The position numbers and the translations under genes are program-made. A DNA stretch of 41,545 nucleotides from Bacteroidota bacterium (GTDB taxonomy: Bacteria > Bacteroidota > Bacteroidia > Bacteroidales > VadinHA17): assembly GCA_016718875.1 (NCBI GenBank), contig JADKBL010000057.1, positions 1-41,545 of the forward strand, in the 5' to 3' direction. Positions 32,644 to 40,577 of the stretch are shown one piece after another (the first letter of the stretch is position 1; every line of letters starts with the position of its first letter). The notes beneath the pieces were generated by a model. The model ran no database searches. It was not told the DNA's origin and saw only the letters and a list, made by a program, of their open reading frames with translations.

Positions 32644-35100
32644 TTATTGATGGCGCCGATTTGTAATCGGTGCCATTTCTCCATCAAGTTCAAAAGATTC
32701 TCCCGGTTCAGTTGATGAGGTAAATATCTTTCCTTTATAGCTTACTTTAAGATCTCTTCCTGCCAGTGAGTTTATCGTGCAGGATACATTTTTTTTATCT
32801 TCCCACTTTATGCTGACCTCAAATCCGCCCCTTGCCCTCAATCCTTTCACTTCGCCGGCAGGCCATGCATCCGGAAGTGCAGGAAGAATCTGAATCACAA
32901 AATCATCTCCTTCAGTCACATGACTCTGGAGAAGCATCTCAGCTATTCCTGCTGTCGCTCCGAAATTACCATCGATCTGATAAGGAGGATGTGCGCAGAA
33001 AAGATTCTGGTATGTCCCGCCGGCATCCGACATGTTGATTCCCATATTTTCAACCGGCCGTAAAACATTCTTCAGAAGCTGGTACGCACGGTTACCGTCT
33101 TTCAGACGTGCCCAGAAGTTTACCTTCCATGCAAGAGACCAACCGGTGCCAATATCTGTCCTGGCTTCAAGGCTCTTCCTCACTGCTGCAGCCAGTTCCG
33201 GTGTTTTATCAGGGTCTATCTGGTTGCCTGGATGAAGCATGTACAGATGTGATACATGCCGGTGCGTTGGTTCTGTTTCCGGAAACTCCTCTCTCCATTC
33301 CATCAGCCTTCCATCTGATCCGATCTTTGGTAGTGCAAGCTTCTTCAGTGCTGAATCAATATCGGGCAATATTGTACTGTTGTCCTGCAAAACCTTTGAG
33401 GCACTAAGCACATTTGTGAAGAGCTCATGTATTACCTCCTGGTCGTGGGATGGTCCCATGCTGATCTGGGCAACCGATCCGTCGGGTGCCTTAAATGAAT
33501 TCTCCGGTGAGGAGGCAGGGCCGGAAACCAGCTCTCCGGTTTTTGGATCCACAACAAGCCATTTAAGATAGAACCTGGCCGACTCAAGCATTACAGGATA
33601 TACCCTTTTGAGGTATTCCTTATCCATTGTAAAAGTATAATGATCCCATAAATGCTGGCACAGCCATCCTCCTGCCCCGACATGCAATCCCCATGAAGGA
33701 TGCTCACCAGGTGCAGTGAAACCCCACACATTTGTAATAGGATGAACAACCCATCCTTCAGCTTTATACTGAATTGCAGTTGTTTTCTTTCCCGGTTTGA
33801 CAAGTGATTCTATAAGAGACGTCAGAGGCGGGTGGCACTCTGCAAGGTTTGTAACATCTGCCGGCCAATAGTTCATCTGTACATTAATATCGGTATGATA
33901 ATCGCAGTTCCATGGAGTCTGTATCTTGTTCGCCCACATCCCCTGAAGATTTGCAGGGAGTGAACCTTCCCTTGATGATGATATCAAAAGGTATCTGCCA
34001 TATTGAAAATAGAGCTGCTGAAGATGAAGGTCGTCGGGATTTGTTTTCTGGTTCCTGAGACGTACATCAGTTGGGATAGTATCAGTATAATTCTCTGTCA
34101 GCTTAAGACTTACCTTTCCGAATACAGCTTTATAATCGTCAGTATGTCGTTTAAGGAGATCCTGATAAGGATGAGAAAGTGCACTGTTCAGCTGATCCAT
34201 CGACGTTTTCAAAGGATCAGGGCCAGTGTAATCAGGATACTCCTGTTTGTAATTTGTTGATGCAGTAAGAATCAGGTAAGCTTCATCAGCGTCCTGAATC
34301 TTAAATGAAGAGCCTGTATATTCAACATTACCTCCTGTTGCAACTGCCTTAAGACGAACAGCATATTTCATTCCATCGCCGCCTTTGCCATTGCTCATGA
34401 CGCCTTTCATCAGGAGATGATCATTCTCAGAAACAGTTTCAAATCGCTCGGGTCTGTTTATTGTACCGGTAAAACTCAGCTTGCCTTTTTTGTCCGCAGA
34501 AAACCTTATTATCAGAGCACGGTCGGGATATGAGGCAAAAACCTCCCTATTGTATTTTATGCCATCCTGTATGTAAGATACATTGACAATTCCATTATCG
34601 AGATCAAGTTCACGGCGGTAATTATCGTAACCGGCAGCTTTCCCAAAATCAAGCCACAGGTCTCCGAGAGTCTGGTAGCATCCGAAGGGGACTTCTGCTC
34701 CATTACCGTTTCCTGATCCTGCCCCCTTGCAAACCTGTGTTTTATTTGTTAAATCTGTTGCTTCCCTGTACTTCCCTTCAAACAATAATTCCCTTATTTT
34801 TCCGAGCGATTTATAGGCCTCAGGATTATCATTATCAGAAGGACTCCCCGACCATAGAGTCTTCTCATTCAGCTGAATACGCTCTTTATTGACATCACCG
34901 AAAACCATCGCACCTGCAAAGCCATTTCCAACGGGTAGTGCCTTAAGCCACTCGGCATCATTCCTCCAACCCTCTTTGACATCAGCTATTTCCGATGATG
35001 CCGGTTTGTCATACCAAACTTTAAGAGTGGTACTGTTTTCAGGTCTTTTGCAGCTGCAAATGCAAATAATAACAGCAATGAGGAATAATAACTTTCTCAT
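32644..35100 (-). CDS. GH95 alpha-L-fucosidase (lipoprotein)
   Basis: The 818-residue product has a lipoprotein signal (lipobox ICSC, Cys17) and the complete GH95 architecture: an N-terminal beta-sandwich (WYDKPASSEI, LPVGNGFAGAMVFGD, LNEKTLWSGSP), a linker, an (alpha/alpha)6 barrel and a C-terminal beta domain. Catalytic positions can be aligned with AfcA: Glu533 (SPENSFKAPDG) as acid, Asp710 (QIDGNFGATAG), and the pair normally Asn-x-Asn here reads Asp404-Ile-Asn406 (YHTDINVQMNYWP). It removes L-fucose, or possibly L-galactose, from glycans at the cell surface by an inverting mechanism. The last ten residues (MAPITNRRHQ) are encoded by an inverted-repeat element. Confidence 0.9.
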   Translation of the reverse strand: MRKLLFLIAVIICICSCKRPENSTTLKVWYDKPASSEIADVKEGWRNDAEWLKALPVGNGFAGAMVFGDVNKERIQLNEKTLWSGSPSDNDNPEAYKSLGKIRELLFEGKYREATDLTNKTQVCKGAGSGNGNGAEVPFGCYQTLGDLWLDFGKAAGYDNYRRELDLDNGIVNVSYIQDGIKYNREVFASYPDRALIIRFSADKKGKLSFTGTINRPERFETVSENDHLLMKGVMSNGKGGDGMKYAVRLKAVATGGNVEYTGSSFKIQDADEAYLILTASTNYKQEYPDYTGPDPLKTSMDQLNSALSHPYQDLLKRHTDDYKAVFGKVSLKLTENYTDTIPTDVRLRNQKTNPDDLHLQQLYFQYGRYLLISSSREGSLPANLQGMWANKIQTPWNCDYHTDINVQMNYWPADVTNLAECHPPLTSLIESLVKPGKKTTAIQYKAEGWVVHPITNVWGFTAPGEHPSWGLHVGAGGWLCQHLWDHYTFTMDKEYLKRVYPVMLESARFYLKWLVVDPKTGELVSGPASSPENSFKAPDGSVAQISMGPSHDQEVIHELFTNVLSASKVLQDNSTILPDIDSALKKLALPKIGSDGRLMEWREEFPETEPTHRHVSHLYMLHPGNQIDPDKTPELAAAVRKSLEARTDIGTGWSLAWKVNFWARLKDGNRAYQLLKNVLRPVENMGINMSDAGGTYQNLFCAHPPYQIDGNFGATAGIAEMLLQSHVTEGDDFVIQILPALPDAWPAGEVKGLRARGGFEVSIKWEDKKNVSCTINSLAGRDLKVSYKGKIFTSSTEPGESFELDGEMAPITNRRHQ
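32652..32674. repeat. Inverted repeat inside the GH95 3' end
   Basis: GGCGCCGATT (32652-32661) pairs with AATCGGTGCC (32665-32674) with one mismatch and a three-base loop. It encodes the C-terminal MAPITNRRH of the GH95 protein. Confidence 0.75.
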
Positions 35101-35237
35101 CAGATATCTGTATTTTGAAATTCATATAAATATAAAGATAAATCAAAATCATTTTTTAGGAATATCAACAATTCTATCTGAATCAAAACATAATCTGATA
35201 AAGTATGTTATATGTATCACGGGGAGCAGTAATGACA

Positions 35238-35245
35238 TATCTTTG
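35238..35245 (+). promoter_or_regulatory. Bacteroidota -7 promoter element for the ABC gene
   Basis: TATCTTTG is an exact TAnnTTTG, 26 bases before the ATG at 35272. No good -33 TTTG is visible. Confidence 0.4.
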
Positions 35246-35271
35246 CTCTTCTTTCCGGAATATTCAATACT

Positions 35272-37038
35272 ATGAGTGATAAACCAAAGAAAAAGCCCGG
35301 CAGCGGTCTGAAAGAGATGCTTAAGCTTTACAGGTATCTTAAACCTTACCGGAGTAAATTTGCAGTCGGATTGTTTTTCCTGCTGATATCCACCGGTGCC
35401 AGCCTTATGTTCCCGAAACTTTTAGGCGACATGGTTGATATGGGTAACAAGGGAAAGCTTGCTGAGGAGATAGGAAGGACAGGTATCTTGCTCCTCGCCA
35501 TACTGGTGACACAAGCCCTCTTTGCATATATGCGAACCCGCATATTCGTAAATGTAACAGAAAGAACACTGGCATCGATAAGGCAGAATTTGTACAACCA
35601 TCTGATCAGGCTTCCAATGTCGTTTTTCTCCGAAAGGAGAGTCGGTGAACTCAACAGCCGTATTTCATCTGATATTGCCCTTTTGCAGGATTCAATCACC
35701 GGAACCCTTGCCGATATAATTTATCAGCTCCTGGTCATTACCGGAGGTATAACACTGATGATGATCTCATCATTTCAGCTTACTGTTTTTATGCTTGCAA
35801 TTGTACCGGCTATGGCCCTTATTGCCTTCTATTCAGGAAGAGCTATCAGGCGATATTCCAAAAAAGCACAGGCTTTTGTTGCCGAGTCGAATACTATTGT
35901 AGAAGAAACACTTCAGGGGATTCAGAATGTCAAAGCCTTTACAAATGAGGCATTTGAGAGCACCAGGTACAAAGAGAAAACAGACGAGGTAGCCAGCGCA
36001 GGGATAAAGGGAGGTAAATACCAGGCCGCATTTTCATTCATAATACTTGGTTTTTTCATGTCTATGGCTGCTGTGATATGGAGGGGAGCTGCCCTGATAT
36101 CCAGCGGCAAAATGGAAGCAGGACAACTCTTCTCATTTGTTATATATTCAGGCTTTATTGCAGGAAACATAGCCGGGATGGCAGGTGTTTACAGTAGACT
36201 GCAAAAGACAATAGGAGCTGCTGAGAACCTGCTTCAGCTTCTTGATGAGCCAACTGAAGCGATTGACGAAAATCATAAACCCTCACCCGAATTTGCACTT
36301 AACGGACAGATCACATTTGATCATGTTGAATTCAGCTATCCCTCGCGGAAAGAGACTGGTGTTCGTAAGGATGTAAGCTTCATCGTTGAGCCCGGGCAGG
36401 AGATTGCTCTTGTGGGCCCCAGCGGTGCAGGCAAGTCAACAATAGCCTCGCTGCTTCTTAAATTCTATGACATTACAGGTGGAAAAATACTCTTTGACGG
36501 TCGCGACAGCAAAAGCTTTCCTGTAACATCACTCCGTTCGCAGATGGCAATTGTGATGCAGGATGTCTTTTTATTCGGCGGTTCAATCAGGGAAAATATT
36601 GCGTATGGTAATCCGGGTGCTGCTGATTCCGAGATTATTGATGCAGCCCGCAGGGCGAATGCCTGGGATTTCATACAGGGATTTCCCGAAAAGCTTGATA
36701 CTATTGTGGGAGAAAGGGGTATCCAACTTTCAGGAGGTCAGAGGCAGCGAATAGCAATTGCCCGGGCAGTACTGAAAAATCCAAGGATCCTGATACTCGA
36801 TGAAGCCACTTCATCGCTCGATTCCGAATCGGAACGGCTGGTACAGGAAGCCCTCGAAAAGCTAATGGAAGGAAGGACATCTGTTGTCATTGCCCACAGG
36901 CTGGCAACAGTCCGTAAGGCAGATAAAATTATTGTTCTTAATGAAGGGACGATTGTTGAGCAGGGAACACATAATGAGCTGCTTTCAAAAGGCAGCGGGT
37001 TGTATAAAACGCTTACAGAATTACAGTTTACAACTTAA
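35272..37038 (+). CDS. ABC exporter (MsbA/type-I-like, TMD-NBD half-transporter)
   Basis: The 588-residue protein joins a six-helix transmembrane domain (about 25-310) to one nucleotide-binding domain. The ATPase motifs are Walker A GPSGAGKST (382-390), Q-loop Gln430, signature LSGGQ (486-490), Walker B ILILDEATSS with Glu511, and the H-loop in VIAHRLATV. It should work as a homodimer and move lipids, peptides or drugs out of the cytoplasm; MsbA-like lipid export is plausible but unproven. The N-terminal KPKKKPGSG tail is cytoplasmic. It is divergent from the GH95 gene. Confidence 0.92.
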   Translation: MSDKPKKKPGSGLKEMLKLYRYLKPYRSKFAVGLFFLLISTGASLMFPKLLGDMVDMGNKGKLAEEIGRTGILLLAILVTQALFAYMRTRIFVNVTERTLASIRQNLYNHLIRLPMSFFSERRVGELNSRISSDIALLQDSITGTLADIIYQLLVITGGITLMMISSFQLTVFMLAIVPAMALIAFYSGRAIRRYSKKAQAFVAESNTIVEETLQGIQNVKAFTNEAFESTRYKEKTDEVASAGIKGGKYQAAFSFIILGFFMSMAAVIWRGAALISSGKMEAGQLFSFVIYSGFIAGNIAGMAGVYSRLQKTIGAAENLLQLLDEPTEAIDENHKPSPEFALNGQITFDHVEFSYPSRKETGVRKDVSFIVEPGQEIALVGPSGAGKSTIASLLLKFYDITGGKILFDGRDSKSFPVTSLRSQMAIVMQDVFLFGGSIRENIAYGNPGAADSEIIDAARRANAWDFIQGFPEKLDTIVGERGIQLSGGQRQRIAIARAVLKNPRILILDEATSSLDSESERLVQEALEKLMEGRTSVVIAHRLATVRKADKIIVLNEGTIVEQGTHNELLSKGSGLYKTLTELQFTT

Positions 37039-37120
37039 CACCAGAGATTCTTTTCTTCAGATGTTGCCCATTCTATCATCAGAAAGACTTTTTAATTAAC
37101 TTTGGTTAAAAATCACAACT

Positions 37121-37894
37121 ATGAAAAAATATTTTCTTCTTCTGTTTTTCTTTTTAACAGTGGTGGCTCAGGGACAAACGAAAAAGCTGGTCTGGGCTGA
37201 AGAGTTTGACAAAAACGGACTGCCTGATGAAAGTACATGGAATTTTGAACAGGGAAAGGCAAGATCAAATAATGAACCTCAGTATTACACTAAAGAGCTT
37301 AAAAATATCCACGTTGAAGACGGGAAACTTATTATTACGACACTTCTGGAGGAGGTTGACGGTGTTAAGAGATACACGTCAGCAAGGATCAATACCAGGG
37401 GGAAAAAGGAATTTACTTACGGGCGCGTTGAAGTCAGGGCAAAACTTCCGCAGGGCAGAGGTATCTGGCCGGCCATATGGACGCTTGGAATTACCGGAAG
37501 CTGGCCGGCAATGGGCGAAATTGATATAATGGAGTATTGGGGACACGATCCGAATACTGTTGCTGCTAATGTCCATACCCGTGATTATAACCATACTAAG
37601 AGTAACGGTCGCGGCGGAAAGATTACTTATGAAAAGCCATATGAGGATTTTCATGTCTATGCTGTTGAATGGCACAATGACAGGATGGATTTTTTCATGG
37701 ACGATAAGATGTATTTTTCCTGCAAGTCAAAAGGAGAAGGTATCGGAGAATGGCCTTTTAATGCTCCTCAGTACTTAATTCTTAACCAGGCTCTCTGGGT
37801 TAATTTTAAAGCAGGAGAACCAGGTATTGATGATTCGATTTTTCCGCAGCAATTTATTATTGACTACGTACGTTTATATGAAATAAACGAGTAA
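37121..37894 (+). CDS. Secreted GH16-family glycoside hydrolase (laminarinase-like)
   Basis: The 257-residue protein has a signal peptide (MKKYFLLLFFFLTVVAQGQ) and a single GH16 jelly-roll domain: LVWAEEFDKNGLPDESTWNF, RINTRGKKEFTYGRVEVRAKLP, GIWPAIWTLG, the active-site motif GEIDIMEYWG with nucleophile Glu133, Asp135 and acid/base Glu138, and WPFNAPQYLILNQALWV. The EIDIME spacing with an inserted Met is the laminarinase/lichenase-like type, so it probably cuts beta-1,3- or mixed-linked glucan. It is 82 bases downstream of the ABC gene on the same strand, with its own TAACTTTG element at 37097-37104. Confidence 0.93.
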   Translation: MKKYFLLLFFFLTVVAQGQTKKLVWAEEFDKNGLPDESTWNFEQGKARSNNEPQYYTKELKNIHVEDGKLIITTLLEEVDGVKRYTSARINTRGKKEFTYGRVEVRAKLPQGRGIWPAIWTLGITGSWPAMGEIDIMEYWGHDPNTVAANVHTRDYNHTKSNGRGGKITYEKPYEDFHVYAVEWHNDRMDFFMDDKMYFSCKSKGEGIGEWPFNAPQYLILNQALWVNFKAGEPGIDDSIFPQQFIIDYVRLYEINE

Positions 37895-37905
37895 GACAAG
37901 TTCCG

Positions 37906-37934
37906 TTTGATTTAATAAAAAAATGTTATTTTTG
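37906..37934 (+). promoter_or_regulatory. tRNA-Pro promoter (TTTG-17-TATTTTTG)
   Basis: TTTG at 37906-37909 and TATTTTTG at 37927-37934 match the Bacteroidota -33/-7 pattern with a slightly short 17-base gap. The tRNA begins 11 bases beyond, at a fitting distance for a start site. Confidence 0.55.
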
Positions 37935-37945
37935 CAGACCACAAT

Positions 37946-38018
37946 CGGGGTGTGGCGCAGTTGGTAGCGTACTACGTTCGGGACGTAGGGGCCGGAAGTT
38001 CGAGTCTTCTCACCCCGA
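37946..38018 (+). tRNA. tRNA-Pro (anticodon CGG)
   Basis: A full cloverleaf can be drawn: acceptor stem CGGGGTG/CACCCCG, D stem GCGC/GCGT, anticodon stem CTACG/CGTAG with loop TTCGGGA (anticodon CGG at 37979-37981), T stem GGAAG/CTTCT with loop TTCGAGT, and discriminator A at 38018. CCA is not encoded. The 5' C and the C-G acceptor end are typical of proline tRNAs. Confidence 0.95.
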
Positions 38019-38021
38019 CTT

Positions 38022-38061
38022 AGCCCTCCATAGTCTGAAAGACGAAGGAGGGCTTTTATTT
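38022..38061 (+). terminator. Rho-independent terminator after tRNA-Pro
   Basis: AGCCCTCC (38022-38029) pairs with GGAGGGCT (38047-38054), followed by TTTATTTT. It begins three bases beyond the tRNA. Confidence 0.88.
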
Positions 38062-38318
38062 TGGTTCAAATTGCCCATCCCTGACCCGGAATTATTGATT
38101 GTCATTGAACTCTTTATGTTATTGCTTTGTTCTAATGCTAAAGGAGGTCAGGTTGTCTGGCTTTTGTAGTTAAGTTAATGTTAAGTCCTATTTAAATCTT
38201 TGAAAAAACTGTTAAATAACAAGCTTTATAAATTATTATTTATATTTGGTCTAAATAAAAATAAGCTTGATTGAATAAATCTTCGTTAACCAGTAATATT
38301 CATAAATAATTGAGCAAA
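38062..38318. other. Intergenic, AT-rich, no gene seen
   Basis: I see no gene in this stretch. The second half is very AT-rich and holds the TATATTTG element at 38241-38248. Confidence 0.5.
38241..38248 (+). promoter_or_regulatory. Bacteroidota -7 element for the beta-helix protein gene
   Basis: TATATTTG matches TAnnTTTG exactly, 70 bases before the ATG at 38319, which leaves a leader of about 65 bases. No TTTG lies at the usual -33 distance. Confidence 0.42.
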
Positions 38319-39464
38319 ATGAAATTCTTATCGATTATCGGATTATTAACCTTATTGCATTTGTCTGCTTCTGCAACTGTGCGAACCGTGAGCAATGACC
38401 CGACACGACCAGCCCAGTTTACCACTGCCACGGGTGGTGGAAATACAAGTTTCATCGCTGCATACGATGCATCAAGCCCTGGCGATACCCTGTATGTGTA
38501 TGGCTCTCCATTCGATTACGGAACACTGACTATCAGCAAAAAGATGATCGTGATCGGTGCCGGCTATGGGCCAAATAACCAGTTCGGGCAAGCCACACGG
38601 GCAGGACAAATTAATTTGTTCCGTGACGGCTCTACTGATGCTTCAGGTTCGGTAATCATGGGATTTTTGATCAGCGGAGGTATTAGCTGCACCGGAACCC
38701 TGGCTTCCTTAAATATAACCCTTTCCAGAAACCGGATTGCAGGCGTAGTACAAACCTACTTAAACGCATCAAATACAGCTTCCGGATGGACAATTTACAA
38801 TAACATCATTGCTTATATTCTGGGTTCTTCATCCTCACGAACCGCTAGTTCTCCTACAAACATTATTATTGCGAATAACATCATAACCACTTACCTCGCA
38901 TATTATAACAGCAACACCGTGCTTATTGATCATAACATTTTCTTATCGAGCACCAATCTTTTCTCTCTATGGAACGTCATCATCAGCAATAATATTTTTG
39001 TGCGTTCATCCGGCAACGTGTTTAACGGGGAAGTTGTTTTCTGTACTTTCAATAACAACATATCCAATCAAAACACTATAGGAGGCGCCACACAGTTCAA
39101 CCCTACCAACATTTTTGAAGCCACCTGGATAGGTTCAGGAGGTGGTTCTAACTCGGGAGGCGGCAACCTGGTTGGTACTAACCCATTATTTGTGACTGTA
39201 CCTAATAACGATTCATACGACATCACCAGTAACTACCGCTTGCAGGCTGGCTCACCGGGAAAAGCACCCTTCAGCACAGATGGTTCTGATGCCGGCATTT
39301 ATGGCGGAAGCTATCCATTTCCCTCTGGAGGAAATCCGGGCAGTGGTTTCGATACCTCACCAATGCCTCCTATTCCGCAGGTAATATCAGTAAACATTCA
39401 GAATGCAACTATAGCTCCTAACGGCACACTGAATGTAAAGGTGCAGGGACGGGTAAATAATTGA
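38319..39464 (+). CDS. Secreted parallel beta-helix-type protein
   Basis: The ATG at 38319 (MKFLSIIGLLTLLHLSASA) gives a signal peptide and 381 residues. The mature part is rich in Asn, Ser, Ile and short repeating turns (IYNNIIAYIL, IIIANNIITTYL, VLIDHNIFLSS, VIISNNIFVRS), the usual sign of a right-handed parallel beta-helix as in polysaccharide lyases and adhesins. No catalytic motif can be assigned. There is no T9SS-type C-terminal domain; the end reads NGTLNVKVQGRVNN. The next gene starts 26 bases later and is probably co-transcribed. Confidence 0.78.
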   Translation: MKFLSIIGLLTLLHLSASATVRTVSNDPTRPAQFTTATGGGNTSFIAAYDASSPGDTLYVYGSPFDYGTLTISKKMIVIGAGYGPNNQFGQATRAGQINLFRDGSTDASGSVIMGFLISGGISCTGTLASLNITLSRNRIAGVVQTYLNASNTASGWTIYNNIIAYILGSSSSRTASSPTNIIIANNIITTYLAYYNSNTVLIDHNIFLSSTNLFSLWNVIISNNIFVRSSGNVFNGEVVFCTFNNNISNQNTIGGATQFNPTNIFEATWIGSGGGSNSGGGNLVGTNPLFVTVPNNDSYDITSNYRLQAGSPGKAPFSTDGSDAGIYGGSYPFPSGGNPGSGFDTSPMPPIPQVISVNIQNATIAPNGTLNVKVQGRVNN

Positions 39465-39490
39465 TTGTTTTGAGAACCAGACTTCAAACA

Positions 39491-40577
39491 ATGAAAAGAA
39501 ATTGGTATCGGTTATTGTCAATGAGTGAATTTTCATTCATCCATAGCTTGAAACTGTCTTTGGACTATGGACTTAAAAGCTTTGGACTTATTATATTTTG
39601 CTGCTTATTCAGTGTAACAGCTTTCACCCAAACCATTAATCGTGCCGAATATTTCATCAACACCGATCCCGGCAACGGCAACGGAACGCCGGTAACCGTA
39701 TCATCACCATCTGCCAGTATAAACTTTGAATTTACAGTACCCACTTCATCATTAAGTTTTGGCTTTCATGTTTTAGGATTCAGAATCAGGCAAAGTACAA
39801 CCGGTATTTGGAGTCATCCTCAATACAATGCGTTTTATATTGTTCCACCTGTAACACAACCCACTGCAACTAGTTTGGTATCGGGTGAATATTTTTTCGA
39901 TAATGATCCGGGTTTTGGAAACGGTACACCCTTATCTTTCACACCGGGAAGCACGGTAACAATTCCGGCACTAAACATAAACATTGGTTCCTTGTCACCG
40001 GGATTTCACTATATCAGTTTCCGCTTTCGCGATGACAAAGGCAGGTGGACACATGCCAGCGCGCAAAGTTTTTATGTTATTCCTCCTTCCACTTTCGACC
40101 CGGCTACCAGTATCACTCGTATCGAATATTTCTTCAACACTGACCTTGGGCCCGGCAACAATACTTCCATACCCATTACGGCAGGCAGTCCGCAAAACAA
40201 TTCATTCCCTGTCAACCTTGCCAGGATCGCTTACAGCGGGCTTTCCACAAAATCGATTTCGCTACCGAGATGATAAGGGCCTTTGGAGCCATGCCGAAAC
40301 CCGCTCTTTTTACATTGCCCCGCCTGTAAGTACCGAAAGCCGCCAGATCGTTGATGCTGAGTACTATATTGACAGTCCGCTGGGCACAAGCACACCCATC
40401 CCCATTCCGGGAATCACCCCGGGTGCCACCATTGACCAGCTTGTGGCCCTGGATATGACCGGTGTGCCTACGGGCAATCACACCCTGAGCATTCGAATAA
40501 AAGATTCGGAAGGCCCGTGGAGTTACCCGGTCACCGAAAACTTTACCGTATCGACCTGTATTCTCCTTCCTCTCTGA
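39491..40577 (+). pseudogene. Secreted protein with about 78-residue repeats, frame-disrupted
   Basis: From ATG 39491 (or 39521) a signal peptide (GLIIFCCLFSVTAFTQ) is followed by repeats with the pattern EYFxNxDPGxGNGTP, GFHxxxFRxRDxxGxWSH and SFYIxPP. Units start near 39640, 39870, 40110 and 40340. The first frame stops at 40273 within unit 3; the sequence continues in another frame as FRYRDDKGLWSHAETRSFY and unit 4 AEYYIDSPLGTSTP. Joining the frames near 40205-40220 restores the repeat. Function is unknown; a cell-surface or secreted structural protein is likely, and it leads into the region at 40571-41545. Confidence 0.7.

Noticed and set aside
936..35100. A canonical polysaccharide utilisation locus
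   Set aside because: There is no SusC/SusD pair and no hybrid two-component or ECF regulator; the OMP at 9102-11471 lacks a SusD partner.
37946..38018. tRNA-Pro as an integration site for a genomic island
   Set aside because: I found no second copy of the tRNA 3' end and no integrase in the window.
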